From Methanosaeta sp. PtaB.Bin039 (GTDB taxonomy: Archaea > Halobacteriota > Methanosarcinia > Methanotrichales > Methanotrichaceae), in NCBI GenBank assembly GCA_002067795.1, contig MVQI01000051.1, positions 1 through 64,000 of the forward strand: a DNA stretch of 64,000 nucleotides, in the 5' to 3' direction. The position numbers were made by a program, and so were the translations under genes. The number at the start of each line of letters is the position of its first letter. Positions within the stretch are counted from its first letter, which is position 1. The notes beneath the pieces are model-generated. The model did no database searches and had not been told where the DNA came from. It worked only from the letters and a program-made list of their open reading frames with translations. Below are positions 8,862 through 17,737 of the stretch, piece after piece.

Positions 8862-9726
8862 AGGCGTTCTGCCCGCCCTGATAACACCTTTCAAGCAAAA
8901 CGGAGACCTGGACGAAGAAGGATTGAGGAGGAACATCGAGCTTCTGGGCGAGACCGGTATCTCCGGGATCGTGCCCTGCGGAACCACCGGCGAGTCCGCC
9001 ACCCTCACCCACGAGGAACACAAGAGGGTGGTGGAGGTTGCTGTTGAGTGTTCCAAGGTCCCCGTGGTTGCTGGAACGGGTTCTAACAATACGGCTGAAG
9101 CTGTTGAGCTGACCAGACATGCCGCCGATGTGGGTGCTTCAGCTGCTCTTCTGATCACACCGTACTACAACAAGCCAAACGATGCCGGCATGCTGGCTCA
9201 CTACAGCAAAGTGGCAGAGAGCGCGGATATCCCCCTGGTGCTCTACAATGTGCCAGGCAGAACCGGAGTGGACATAAAGCCCGAACTGGTGGCAAAGCTG
9301 GCCGAGATCAGGAACGTCGCTGCCATCAAGGAAGCCATAAGCAACCTGACCGAGGTGTCCCGAGTTATAGAACTCACGCGAGATCGGAGCTTTTCGGTGC
9401 TCTCTGGAGAGGACGGGCTGACTGTGCCAATGCTCTCCCTCGGAGCAACTGGAGTAATATCCGTGGTTGCAAACGTAGCGCCTTCCAAGATGGTGGATAT
9501 GGTCAAGTCGTTTCGCATCGGCGACCTGGAGAAGGCCAGGCGCCTTCACTACGAGCTATCTCCCCTGACCCGAGCGCTCTTTCTGGAGACAAATCCCATC
9601 CCGGTCAAAACGGCGTGCAGGATGATGGGGCTGGCAGCCGGGCCGCTTCGACTTCCCCTTGCCGAGATGACCGAGAGCCACCAGCGAGAGCTGGAAGCTG
9701 TTGTGAGAAGGCTGGGCGAGTTCTGA
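8854..9726 (+). CDS. dapA: 4-hydroxy-tetrahydrodipicolinate synthase
   Basis: Condenses pyruvate and aspartate semialdehyde, the first step committed to lysine and diaminopimelate. Motifs seen are PCGTTGESATL, the tyrosine region ITPYYNKP, YNVPGRTGVD and the Schiff-base lysine in AAIKEA. 290 residues from ATG 8854; GTG 8851 would add a single residue. It overlaps rps17e upstream and dapB downstream, so the three genes form one unit. Confidence 0.95.
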   Translation: MFEGVLPALITPFKQNGDLDEEGLRRNIELLGETGISGIVPCGTTGESATLTHEEHKRVVEVAVECSKVPVVAGTGSNNTAEAVELTRHAADVGASAALLITPYYNKPNDAGMLAHYSKVAESADIPLVLYNVPGRTGVDIKPELVAKLAEIRNVAAIKEAISNLTEVSRVIELTRDRSFSVLSGEDGLTVPMLSLGATGVISVVANVAPSKMVDMVKSFRIGDLEKARRLHYELSPLTRALFLETNPIPVKTACRMMGLAAGPLRLPLAEMTESHQRELEAVVRRLGEF

Positions 9727-10493
9727 TGATCCGGGTAGCCCTGAGCGGAGCCCGCGGAAGGATGGGCGGGCTGATAATGGAAGAGATCGCCAGAGCCGAT
9801 GATATGGAGCTGGTGGCAGCCTTCGACGTTGTGGGCATAGGCTCGCCGGTGAGAGACGGGATATTCCTCTCCGATCCGAGGCGGATGGGGGAGGAATTGA
9901 GGGAGACGAGGTCCGACGTACTGATAGACTTCACGGTGGCCTCGGCTGCAGTTGAGAATGCTGTGGCAGCAGCTACAGAAGGTGTGGCCCTCGTCATCGG
10001 GACCACCGGACTTTCCAAAGAGCAGCTCTCCCGGATGCAGGAGGCAATCGAGGATCATGTCCCGGCCGTGATATCCCCCAATTTCAGCGTCGGCGTCAAT
10101 ATTTTCTGGAAGCTGGTCGAGCAGGCAGCGGCAGCCCTGAAGGATTACGACGCGGAGGTTGTGGAGGCTCACCACAACAAGAAGAGGGACGCCCCCAGCG
10201 GGACCGCTCTGAAGGCTGTCGAGATACTCAAGAAGGAGACGGGGATAGAAAACGTCTCGTTCGGCAGGGAGGGTATCGACCCCCGGGGCAGGGAGATCGG
10301 AGTCCACGCGGTGCGGGCAGGAGATATCGTTGGCGATCACCTGGTCCTCTTCGCAGGACCAGGCGAGCGGATAGAGATACGCCATCAGGCTCACAGCCGA
10401 TCGGCGTTTGCCAGCGGAGCTGTAAGAGCTGCGCGCTGGGTGGTCGGGGCCAGGCCCGGAGTGCACAGCATGGCCGAGGTCCTGGACGTATAG
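9726..10493 (+). CDS. dapB: 4-hydroxy-tetrahydrodipicolinate reductase
   Basis: NAD(P)H-dependent second enzyme of the lysine pathway, 255 residues. The nucleotide-binding GARGRMG lies near the N-terminus; EAHHNKKRDAPSGTA holds the catalytic His and Lys residues. ATG 9726 shares its A with the dapA stop codon, showing tight coupling. Confidence 0.95.
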   Translation: MIRVALSGARGRMGGLIMEEIARADDMELVAAFDVVGIGSPVRDGIFLSDPRRMGEELRETRSDVLIDFTVASAAVENAVAAATEGVALVIGTTGLSKEQLSRMQEAIEDHVPAVISPNFSVGVNIFWKLVEQAAAALKDYDAEVVEAHHNKKRDAPSGTALKAVEILKKETGIENVSFGREGIDPRGREIGVHAVRAGDIVGDHLVLFAGPGERIEIRHQAHSRSAFASGAVRAARWVVGARPGVHSMAEVLDV

Positions 10494-10514
10494 ATCCGCA
10501 AGACCTCCATCCAC

Positions 10515-10967
10515 ATGCAGATCGTCAAGGGCAGCTTCACGCTGCTGGCAAAGGACGGCCCAATAGAGCCCATCTCTTTGCAGCGGAATTCGATAGGTTT
10601 CTGTCATTGCGGCGGGGAGCTGGTCAGCCGTGCGTACTTCCCATGGATGGGCTGGGCGGTGGCAGCAGCCTGTTCTGACTGCCACCGTCTGATACTGCTG
10701 GAGTACGGGACGGATTGGACCTGGCGTAAGGATACCGCTTTAGAGGAGGTCGTCGATCCCGGCGATGTGGATACCCAGCATCCAGTTGAGGTGGTACCGG
10801 TATCAGCAGTTCCAATGGAACAGCTCCAGTCGGTATTTACCAGGGCAGAGATAAGGGACCTATTGGCCTTGCAGGAAGGTCGGCCCTACGTCCGCCAAAA
10901 CGTTTACCGCGCGCGGGCCAAGTTCGAGCTTTTCGAGCGGCTGTTCCGGATCAGGATCAAGCCCTAA
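10515..10967 (+). CDS. Zinc-ribbon-like protein of unknown function
   Basis: Not recognised. 150 residues with a possible zinc site CHCGG (about residue 30) paired with CSDC (about 53), and a charged C-terminal half with a helix QNVYRARAKFELFERLF. It begins 21 bases after dapB and is probably the last gene of the rps17e-dapAB unit. No signal peptide or membrane segment. Confidence 0.65.
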   Translation: MQIVKGSFTLLAKDGPIEPISLQRNSIGFCHCGGELVSRAYFPWMGWAVAAACSDCHRLILLEYGTDWTWRKDTALEEVVDPGDVDTQHPVEVVPVSAVPMEQLQSVFTRAEIRDLLALQEGRPYVRQNVYRARAKFELFERLFRIRIKP

Positions 10968-11230
10968 AGAGACCTTCGCCAGAGGATTGTCCGGCATTGG
11001 AAATTTGCAGTGACGAAAAAGGGCAACATCGGCAGGCGGACTTCGCATTCGTATATCCAGACGCAAAACAGCGGAAAGACGACGTGGCCGATGTAGCCTT
11101 TGAGGAAAGCCCGACTGCCAATCCGGCGAGGAAGCCACGAAAAAGGCTGGCTTCGCTGCTTCTCTTCAGTGTGCCGGATGGAATAGATCCGTCTTTCTCA
11201 AGGATTTGACCTTTCAGCACTCCTTCAGCA

Positions 11231-12124
11231 CTATCCGCTCGTCAAGTTCTGGTCGGAGCGGACCTGGGATAGCCGCTCTTTGGCTGCGGCCACCTTGGCC
11301 TTTACGGAGTTCGGGTTCTCCTCAGCCGCCGACTTCTTGGAGCAGCATGCCGGGCCAGAAGCCGCCTCATTTGTCCCGGCTGCAACAGCCAGGCAACCCT
11401 GATCGATCTCTATGACCATGGGCTGGCCCAGATTGTCGTAGATCAGCCTGACCGGACGGCTGTATGGGGAGACGGGGACGAAATCGACACCGGTTCGGAG
11501 GCTCTCGTTGAACTGGAGCTGCCTGGATGTGAAGCCCGATCCCCCGTAGCTCCAGTTCCACTGGTCCACCATGGTGAAGTTCGAGGCGAATACCGGCAGC
11601 ACAGAGTTGTCGCGGTTGATCACGCCCACCTCAAGGGTGATCGACTTGGTCAGGGGTTCAAACCTCGAGCCGGCGATTCCGTAATAGAGGAGAGTCAGGT
11701 TCTGGTCGCTTACGTTAGCCAGATCTCCCAATTCCACGGAGAACAGCTGGCCGCCCTCAGGACTGGCTCTTGGGTCTGCCATCAGCCTTTTTGGGAGGGC
11801 CTCCTTTGGAACAACGAAAACCAGGATCCTGCGGCCGGTCTGTACATCCCTGGACAGACGGGAATTGAGATCGTAGACCCGGTCGTTTCGGTCAACCAGA
11901 TTGTACCTGACACCAGACATGTCGGCGTAGCTCCCGTTCGGGTATCGCAAACCGGTATCCAGGCAGAGCATCACATTCTTAGGATAGTTGATGTCGCCTG
12001 TGGTGAAGGGTGCCTTGAAGGAATCGAAGACCGTGCAGTTCAGCTGGCCGTTGTCGCCGCTGAATGGATAGGCAGAGGCAACCGAAGCCATGACTAAAAG
12101 GAGCATCCAGAGATGGTATCTCAT
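11231..12124 (-). CDS. Exported protein of unknown function near the tubulin-like operon
   Basis: 297 residues with a signal peptide ending about residue 18 (MLLLVMASVASA). The body looks beta-rich with several N-glycosylation sequons (for example NVSDQNLT, NWSY, NESL), then a charged helical tail after an ACC motif (about residue 260). No C-terminal membrane segment is seen. A purine-rich site (GGGGGTAGGGAAG) precedes ATG 12124 and a TATA-like box lies at 12171-12180. It is on the same strand as, and 300 bases downstream of, the tubulin-like gene, so a role in the same envelope locus is possible. Family not recognised. Confidence 0.72.
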   Translation of the reverse strand: MRYHLWMLLLVMASVASAYPFSGDNGQLNCTVFDSFKAPFTTGDINYPKNVMLCLDTGLRYPNGSYADMSGVRYNLVDRNDRVYDLNSRLSRDVQTGRRILVFVVPKEALPKRLMADPRASPEGGQLFSVELGDLANVSDQNLTLLYYGIAGSRFEPLTKSITLEVGVINRDNSVLPVFASNFTMVDQWNWSYGGSGFTSRQLQFNESLRTGVDFVPVSPYSRPVRLIYDNLGQPMVIEIDQGCLAVAAGTNEAASGPACCSKKSAAEENPNSVKAKVAAAKERLSQVRSDQNLTSG

Positions 12125-12424
12125 ATCTTCCCTACCCCCAGCATAAAGAACTCATCCATGATCACAGTCCGTATATATTGATGCTAGATATATTTTCTTC
12201 GCTCAGAAACACCCCGGCGAATCCAAGGGTCAATAAGCCAGACCGACCTCTCGGGCATGTCATCAGCCGAACCGAGATATGAAGGGAGATCGTGCTCTAT
12301 GATGCAGATGCGATCCGGCACTCTTGTGGCAGCCCTAATCATGCCCAGCCTTTTCTTTTCGGCTCGCTGCCCGGATGTCGAGGCAGTGACCGAAATCATC
12401 AGATCCCGTGGCATCAGATGGATA
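12125..12424. other. Gene-free stretch between exported protein and tubulin-like gene
   Basis: Contains the probable promoter of the exported protein (CAATATATAC read on the minus strand, 12171-12180). Open frames on both strands are short and unsupported. Nothing else recognised. Confidence 0.45.
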
Positions 12425-14131
12425 TCAAGAGCCGATCAACCTCTTTATGCGGGCCGCGCCCTCATCAGAGCTGAGGATCTGCTCCAGCTGAGATCTGACT
12501 ATCTCCTCAAGAGCTGCCCTTTCGGTTGCTTGTGGTGTGCACGCCTCGCGAACCGACCTAAAAGACCTCAAGTCGCCGATCCCGAACATGCTCATAGGTC
12601 TGCGGAACGGGTGCTTTTCCCCTCCCTCCAGCCTGGCCAGCGAGAGGCCGAGCTCATCCTTTAGCCCGCCCTGACCATACAGGTACTCCCTCAGATGTTC
12701 CTTTGTGAGGTCGCTGTAGCCCAGGTACTCTATGATGTCGGTCTCGTTCTCCTCGATATATCGTATGGCTTCGCCGATTACCTGATGCAGCCGGCTTTCA
12801 AGCGTCCCCTCCTCACGGCATGCCCCGGCACTGCCCCCATAAGGATTCCTGAGCAGGATCAACAGATCTTCCATCCGATCACCAAGCTTGCGGTAGACCT
12901 TGATCTCATGCCTTGGCAGACCTGTGCGTTTAGCTGTTGCCGAGATTAGCTCCTCGCTTGAGAAGAAGCCCCTGGATAGCACGTAAGCCCTCTCAGCCCT
13001 GGCCGGATCGCATGGAAACAGGCGGCCGTCCTTGGAGAGGGCCCTGTCTACCAGCGACTGTACCTGGCCGTCAGGCCTGCCGGCAGCGTAGCATGGGACC
13101 AGAAGCGGTGGCAACAGCCCTCCGGCGTCCGCGAGGTTTGCAGACTCGCCGTCCGTCTCCCAAAAGACCCGTCGCATGGCCGGGGCGTCGTCCTGGAGGC
13201 TGGATCCAGGGTAGTGACGGAGGTCCAGAAGAGGCTTTAGGCTGCGATAGATTGCCTCGTCCATCCGGGAGTAATTTCGGTCATATCGCTCCGACAAAAC
13301 CTGGTTATCGACAAGAAGCAAGCCGTCGATACCGGTTCCTGCCTCCTTGGTCAGCAGGTCGTACATGGCTATGGTCGCCCCCAGACATCTCTGGCCCTCG
13401 CTGGCATGTCGGGAATCCGATCCCCTTTCGGTGAGCACGCCAAGGGCGAATATCGGAAAGGCCAGCTCCTCGGACCGCACATAGCTGGTGATGGGATTTA
13501 TAAAGCCGGTCCCAGTCCCACCGCCAAGCGAGGCTATGAAAAGTATGCTGTCGCATAGACGCGAGTCGTGGCCATTGCTCTTAGGGGCGATGTCATGCCA
13601 TAACCACTGCATCCCGCTCAAGGCGCTCGGGTCCTCTCCATTTCCCACGTTGTTCTTGTTGCCCTTGCCCGCCCGCCTGGACAATGTTGTGAGAGGGCGG
13701 ATGCCTTCCTTCCAGACGTATCCTGATAGAGGATTCTCCTCGCCCGAAAACTCCTCCCGGGTCATCTTTTTCAGGTCTAAATCGTACTCGAAGATCTCGA
13801 ATATGCCTTTCAAGTACTCAGCCCGCCGGTCGTAACCCATGGCCTTGAGGTCGAATCCATAGACGCTCTGGATATAATCACGTGACGGCGAACCATCCGG
13901 CACCAGATCATGACAGATCAGATACCCTGGATAACATCCTTCTGCAAGGCTGCCGTAGAAATTTTGATTCTGAGCGTCCTGGCTGGCAGAGTCAAGCCAT
14001 ACACCCTTGACATCGCCGAAGGCGAGGTGCTGGCCGAAGCTGTGGACCTTGAGATCCACATCCTGGCTCTCCAGGAACTTGCGCAGGACATTGCATCCCG
14101 CACCGCCGATACCCACAACGCACGGTCTCAT
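12425..14131 (-). CDS. Tubulin/FtsZ-like GTPase, non-canonical
   Basis: A 568-residue cytoplasmic protein with the nucleotide-binding landmarks of the tubulin/FtsZ superfamily: GIGGAGCNVLRKF at residues 7-19 and the signature GGGTGTG at about 203-209, followed by LLLVDNQVL in a position like the FtsZ PND loop. About 185 residues separate the two motifs, against roughly 85 in FtsZ, so a large insertion is present. The usual NxDxAD-type catalytic loop is not evident; the closest segment reads ANLADAGGLL. It fits the tubulin-like (Tubulin_2 / FtsZ-like) families better than cell-division FtsZ. It is last in a four-gene operon, overlapping the preceding gene by ATGA, with membrane and exported partners. 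Filament formation and membrane remodelling are inferences. Confidence 0.8.
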   Translation of the reverse strand: MRPCVVGIGGAGCNVLRKFLESQDVDLKVHSFGQHLAFGDVKGVWLDSASQDAQNQNFYGSLAEGCYPGYLICHDLVPDGSPSRDYIQSVYGFDLKAMGYDRRAEYLKGIFEIFEYDLDLKKMTREEFSGEENPLSGYVWKEGIRPLTTLSRRAGKGNKNNVGNGEDPSALSGMQWLWHDIAPKSNGHDSRLCDSILFIASLGGGTGTGFINPITSYVRSEELAFPIFALGVLTERGSDSRHASEGQRCLGATIAMYDLLTKEAGTGIDGLLLVDNQVLSERYDRNYSRMDEAIYRSLKPLLDLRHYPGSSLQDDAPAMRRVFWETDGESANLADAGGLLPPLLVPCYAAGRPDGQVQSLVDRALSKDGRLFPCDPARAERAYVLSRGFFSSEELISATAKRTGLPRHEIKVYRKLGDRMEDLLILLRNPYGGSAGACREEGTLESRLHQVIGEAIRYIEENETDIIEYLGYSDLTKEHLREYLYGQGGLKDELGLSLARLEGGEKHPFRRPMSMFGIGDLRSFRSVREACTPQATERAALEEIVRSQLEQILSSDEGAARIKRLIGS

Positions 14132-14712
14132 TTAGATCTCCCCAGATAGCTAAGGATTACCGGCAGCATCAACAGCACAAGAGCGCCTGCCAGAGAAACG
14201 TAGCCAAGCCTCCAGGCCAACTCATCGCTGCCGGGGTATATTGTTCCCAGATAAGAGGAAGACAGGATCGATGTCGTCAAGAGCAGTGGAGCCACACGGG
14301 ACATCAGGCTCTTGGTCTGCCTGGATATCACATAGTAGCCATAGATGCGAGGCAGATACAGGTTTATCAGCGTCGCCAAAACCAGCACACATACACCAAG
14401 GAGCAATAGCCCCAGCTCCCAGGAGGCCACCGCAGGAAGACGGAAATAGTTCCACTGGGCGAAGACCTGCGGCGTGAGCAGGTAGAGGAACACGACCGCC
14501 ACGAAGAACAGGTTCCATGAAACCAGCATGATGGTAATGAAGTTGGAGCCCTGGGGGAGACGAAGCGAATCCTTGAGCTGGCTCATATTGAAATGGATAT
14601 CTGCACTCCTGCCAAGCCTGGCCTTCACCCGGACCAGGTAGGCCTGGTGAGCCAGAAGGCAGAGCGCCAAGAATCCCAACAGGGCTGCCAGAAGGATCAG
14701 CTCGTACCTCAT
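14128..14712 (-). CDS. Polytopic membrane protein in tubulin-like operon
   Basis: Not recognised. 194 residues with hydrophobic segments at about 4-27, 58-82, 95-118, 143-156 (weak) and 166-190. A basic loop (VRVKARLGRSADIHF) follows segment one. Overlaps of ATGA link it to the Ig-like gene before it and the tubulin-like GTPase gene after it, so the three are made together. It may be the membrane link between the cytoplasmic GTPase and the exported proteins (inference). Confidence 0.75.
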   Translation of the reverse strand: MRYELILLAALLGFLALCLLAHQAYLVRVKARLGRSADIHFNMSQLKDSLRLPQGSNFITIMLVSWNLFFVAVVFLYLLTPQVFAQWNYFRLPAVASWELGLLLLGVCVLVLATLINLYLPRIYGYYVISRQTKSLMSRVAPLLLTTSILSSSYLGTIYPGSDELAWRLGYVSLAGALVLLMLPVILSYLGRSK

Positions 14713-16100
14713 CGGTAAAACCTCCTCTCCACCACCATGCCTGCCAGCAGGGTCAGCAACAGCAGCAAGCCCAGGTTCAGGAACATGGGAAGCGAGACAA
14801 GATGGTACTTGACCAGCTTGGCACCGATGGGCTGTTTTCGTTCCGCCTCGGTGTAATCCTTCTGATGCTGATCGGGCTCAGTGTACATGAAACGATAGCT
14901 GAAAGTCTGATTGGCGTCCAAGACGTCGAACGGCCGAACGTTAAAGCTGACCACAGCCCGATCCTGACCGAGTACCACCTCCTTTGAGGCCACCCTCTTC
15001 CAGGGGTGGGAGGGCGTGTTGGTCAGAAGGGTCACCGCCACCTTGGCCTCGCCCGACTCCTGATTCTTCATATCGATGCTGAAGTTGTAATTCTGCCACC
15101 AGTACTGGTTCTCGTCCTCAGGCATGACCCGGGGATTGTCCACATAGAGAAGGGCGCTCCTGCGCAAGTTTGGACCTTGCTGCAGCTCAGTCTCCGAGAC
15201 ATTTATGCCATCGCCGAAGCTGTAGTAATAGCTGAAGTTCTTGCCGGCATCTGCCTTGCTGAAGAAGCCGTATTCGTTGGCCCGGAAATCAACTACCTGA
15301 CCTGATCGGACGTCCTGGCTTGCATTGCCGACCTCCCCACCCTCACCACTGAGCACGTGGATGGTCAGATTGATCAGGTCGCCATCCACGTCTGCCGGCT
15401 CCGACCGGTAGACTATCGGATCGTTGTAGCGGGGCGGAGTGGGTGCCTGGATCGTCAGGTTGGATATGTTGGGGGGATTATTGGTCACTGTCAGTGTCAG
15501 GTTCTTGGATGTCCAGGGACGAAGCCCATCAGTCAGACGCATTCGCAGGACCACCGGGCCAACCTCCTTCAGGTGCTTGAAATCTGTCAGGTCGGGGAAC
15601 GTGCGCACAGTGAAATTTTGCTCTGTGCTCTTATCGTAAGTGTAATCGTTTATCTGGATTATCTGGGGAATGGAGTTCACCTGCCTGAAATCGGTCGCTC
15701 CAGGCTCCAGAACATCCAGGTAGAGATAGTAAGCCCGTCTGATCTGAATGGGATTGGGATTCTCCACCCGGGCGTAGATATTGGCCTTTTCGCTTCGGGA
15801 TATAGTCTCGTTTCCTGTAGTGTACAGGGCCATGCGTGGAGACAGATACTCTTCTGTGGTGAACGGCTCGATATACAGCAGCTTTTTCAGCTGTTCGAAC
15901 TTCTGGGGCTTTTGAGTCTTGCCGTCCTCAAGGGCCTTGAATATCCTGTCGAAATCGATGGTTCGGTGGCCACCACCGCCACCGCTGCTGACCGGTGTTG
16001 GAGGAGGGATGGACTGGGTGGGACCCTCAGCCCAGGCCACTGCCGTAAGCACGGCCATCAAAGCGAGCAGCAGTAGCAAAGCAGCCTGGACGCCCCTCAT
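14709..16100 (-). CDS. Type I membrane protein with Ig-like extracellular domains
   Basis: 463 residues from ATG 16100, which overlaps the upstream stop by ATGA. A signal peptide (about 1-24) and a Gly/Pro/Ser linker are followed by a beta-rich extracellular region with many N-glycosylation sequons. Ig-like or PKD-like stretches include RLTDGLRPWTSKNLTLTV and ADVDGDLINLTIHV. One membrane helix lies near the C-terminus (about 436-456) with a short basic tail (VERRFYR). The topology puts the bulk outside the cell. The open frame extends further upstream, but that part belongs to the neighbouring gene's other frame. Confidence 0.78.
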   Translation of the reverse strand: MRGVQAALLLLLALMAVLTAVAWAEGPTQSIPPPTPVSSGGGGGHRTIDFDRIFKALEDGKTQKPQKFEQLKKLLYIEPFTTEEYLSPRMALYTTGNETISRSEKANIYARVENPNPIQIRRAYYLYLDVLEPGATDFRQVNSIPQIIQINDYTYDKSTEQNFTVRTFPDLTDFKHLKEVGPVVLRMRLTDGLRPWTSKNLTLTVTNNPPNISNLTIQAPTPPRYNDPIVYRSEPADVDGDLINLTIHVLSGEGGEVGNASQDVRSGQVVDFRANEYGFFSKADAGKNFSYYYSFGDGINVSETELQQGPNLRRSALLYVDNPRVMPEDENQYWWQNYNFSIDMKNQESGEAKVAVTLLTNTPSHPWKRVASKEVVLGQDRAVVSFNVRPFDVLDANQTFSYRFMYTEPDQHQKDYTEAERKQPIGAKLVKYHLVSLPMFLNLGLLLLLTLLAGMVVERRFYR

Positions 16101-17737
16101 CCTCTCACCACATCGTACTTGACCGCCTGATGCCAGGGCTGGTTGGACCAGACGAGCTCCTTCCATTCGCCACTCTCGGACTCGTAGTATTGGATCAGAC
16201 TTGACCTGGTCCACTTTACGCCGTCGTCGGTATAGATCAGTTCGACAGGCAGACGGGAATACGAAGATCGAAGCTTGACCTTGTAGTTGAAGCGGTCGGT
16301 CTGGCCGACCCGCTCGTAGGTGGTCCCCTGGAAGTTGACATCGAAGTTGGGACCAAAGAACTCTCCCAGGACGTTGTTGTCCCATACGAAGCGATACCTG
16401 GCCAATCCCACCTCCTCAACGGAAGGATCGAATGTGGCATTTCGCCAGATGAGCGTGCTATTCGCTCCGTTGTAGGTGGCAACTCCACGGCTCTCCCAAA
16501 TGCCAGAGCCGGGTGCAGCAGCCTGCAGCTCGACCTCGCAGCGCGGGCGGGCTGTCACGACCTCGACCGAATAGGTGTAAGGGGTATAGGCGCTGCCGTT
16601 GTAAGGCGCAACAGAAGCGTCATTGAGCGCCACTACCACCAGATCCGGCCCGGCGAAGTACTTGCCTGTCATCTCCCGGGTCGTGGCGAAGGGGGCCTCG
16701 GCACCCGGATAGTAGAACCCGAAGTAGTGGTTGGCAGATCCGGCAGCTTCAGGGTCGGCCGATGCTGACACAGCGTCCCAGTGCAGGGACTGCCACCGGC
16801 CTGCATCCTGGTAGGATCTCCGACCGGCCTCAACGAAGCTCTTGCTGCTCACATCGAAGATGCTGAGCCCCACCTCGATAGGCCGGGAGGAGTTGACCTG
16901 TATGCCGAACTGAAACGCCGTGCTTGAAAGCCCCCGCTCCGGGGCGAGGGTGTTGTTGGAAAAGATCACGTCCACCGGCCAGAACGGGCCCTCGCCCATG
17001 GACTGCTTCCTCCCCGTGAACCTGTAAGCAGCGGAGTCGAAATCGAAGGCCAGAGAGATGTTGCTCCATGTGAGGGTCTGCCAGGATCCAGGAGTCGAGT
17101 ACTCTCTTCGTCCCATATCGGTCCAGGGGCCGTTTTTCGATGGTGCTACCTCCAGGGTGATGTTGTCTGATATGGTGGACATCACCTGAACCTGGTATGA
17201 AAACACGTCCTTGGATGTGCCTTTGCGGGGCTCTACCCGGAAATTGCGGAACTCCTCCATCACCTTGATCAGGGATGGACGGCCGCTGTAGTCTTCCATA
17301 TGGGCCGGCTGCTCGAAGGGATTGAGTGAGCTGACATCCACTGAGAACCAGGCCCTATCCCAGGCCGATGTCTGGTTCTTGTCGCTCAGCCACTTGCCGA
17401 ACTCGCCGCGGCGGAACTCGGGGGACTGGAAATTAACCTGAAAGCTGAGCACGCCAGAGGAGCCGGGGTTGAGGTTGATATCCTGGCTCTGGGTCTTTGA
17501 GATCTCGGTATCTTCCAGGTCAGGCCCAAGGCTGAGCTTGACCGAATAAAGCATGGAGCTCTTGGCCCCGGAGAGCGTGACCTGGTAGGTGACGGTCTTT
17601 CCGACATCCAGTGGCTCGCGCTGCATGCCCTCCTGAACTGTCGTGACCGAGAGCTCTACCGCCCCCGCCGGCACAGCTGATACAATAAGCAAAATTGTAG
17701 CCAGTACCATTATCCCAGAGCAACCTAATTGGACCAA
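16097..17737 (-). CDS. Exported repeat protein, first gene of tubulin-like operon
   Basis: 546 residues with a signal peptide (about 1-26). An N-terminal domain (about 30-160) resembles the N-terminal domain of the divergent transglutaminase: QEGMQREPLDVGKTVTYQVTL compares with QDGSDQEPFDIQRPITYRISL, and GRPSLIKV with GHPRLIKP. Four tandem beta-rich repeats follow at about 165-262, 270-370, 378-470 and 480-546. They share the pattern E(V/L)...(G)R..Y...G.W..L.W and AxYRF...F.GP...V; the fourth is cut short. No C-terminal anchor is visible, so it is either secreted or held by partners. TTG 17737 follows GGGGGGT; ATG 17710 is an alternative. Confidence 0.78.
   Translation of the reverse strand: MVQLGCSGIMVLATILLIVSAVPAGAVELSVTTVQEGMQREPLDVGKTVTYQVTLSGAKSSMLYSVKLSLGPDLEDTEISKTQSQDINLNPGSSGVLSFQVNFQSPEFRRGEFGKWLSDKNQTSAWDRAWFSVDVSSLNPFEQPAHMEDYSGRPSLIKVMEEFRNFRVEPRKGTSKDVFSYQVQVMSTISDNITLEVAPSKNGPWTDMGRREYSTPGSWQTLTWSNISLAFDFDSAAYRFTGRKQSMGEGPFWPVDVIFSNNTLAPERGLSSTAFQFGIQVNSSRPIEVGLSIFDVSSKSFVEAGRRSYQDAGRWQSLHWDAVSASADPEAAGSANHYFGFYYPGAEAPFATTREMTGKYFAGPDLVVVALNDASVAPYNGSAYTPYTYSVEVVTARPRCEVELQAAAPGSGIWESRGVATYNGANSTLIWRNATFDPSVEEVGLARYRFVWDNNVLGEFFGPNFDVNFQGTTYERVGQTDRFNYKVKLRSSYSRLPVELIYTDDGVKWTRSSLIQYYESESGEWKELVWSNQPWHQAVKYDVVRG

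Noticed and set aside
10997-11209. Open frames on both strands between the zinc-ribbon-like gene and the exported protein gene
   Set aside because: Convergent intergenic space; neither frame has coding composition, a start signal or similarity.
12184-12414. 76-residue minus-strand frame upstream of the exported protein
   Set aside because: It includes the probable promoter region and shows no recognisable features.
14709-16385. Extended 558-residue version of the Ig-like membrane protein
   Set aside because: The added N-terminus is an Arg/Gln-rich shadow of the upstream gene. ATG 16100 gives a clean signal peptide and an ATGA overlap.
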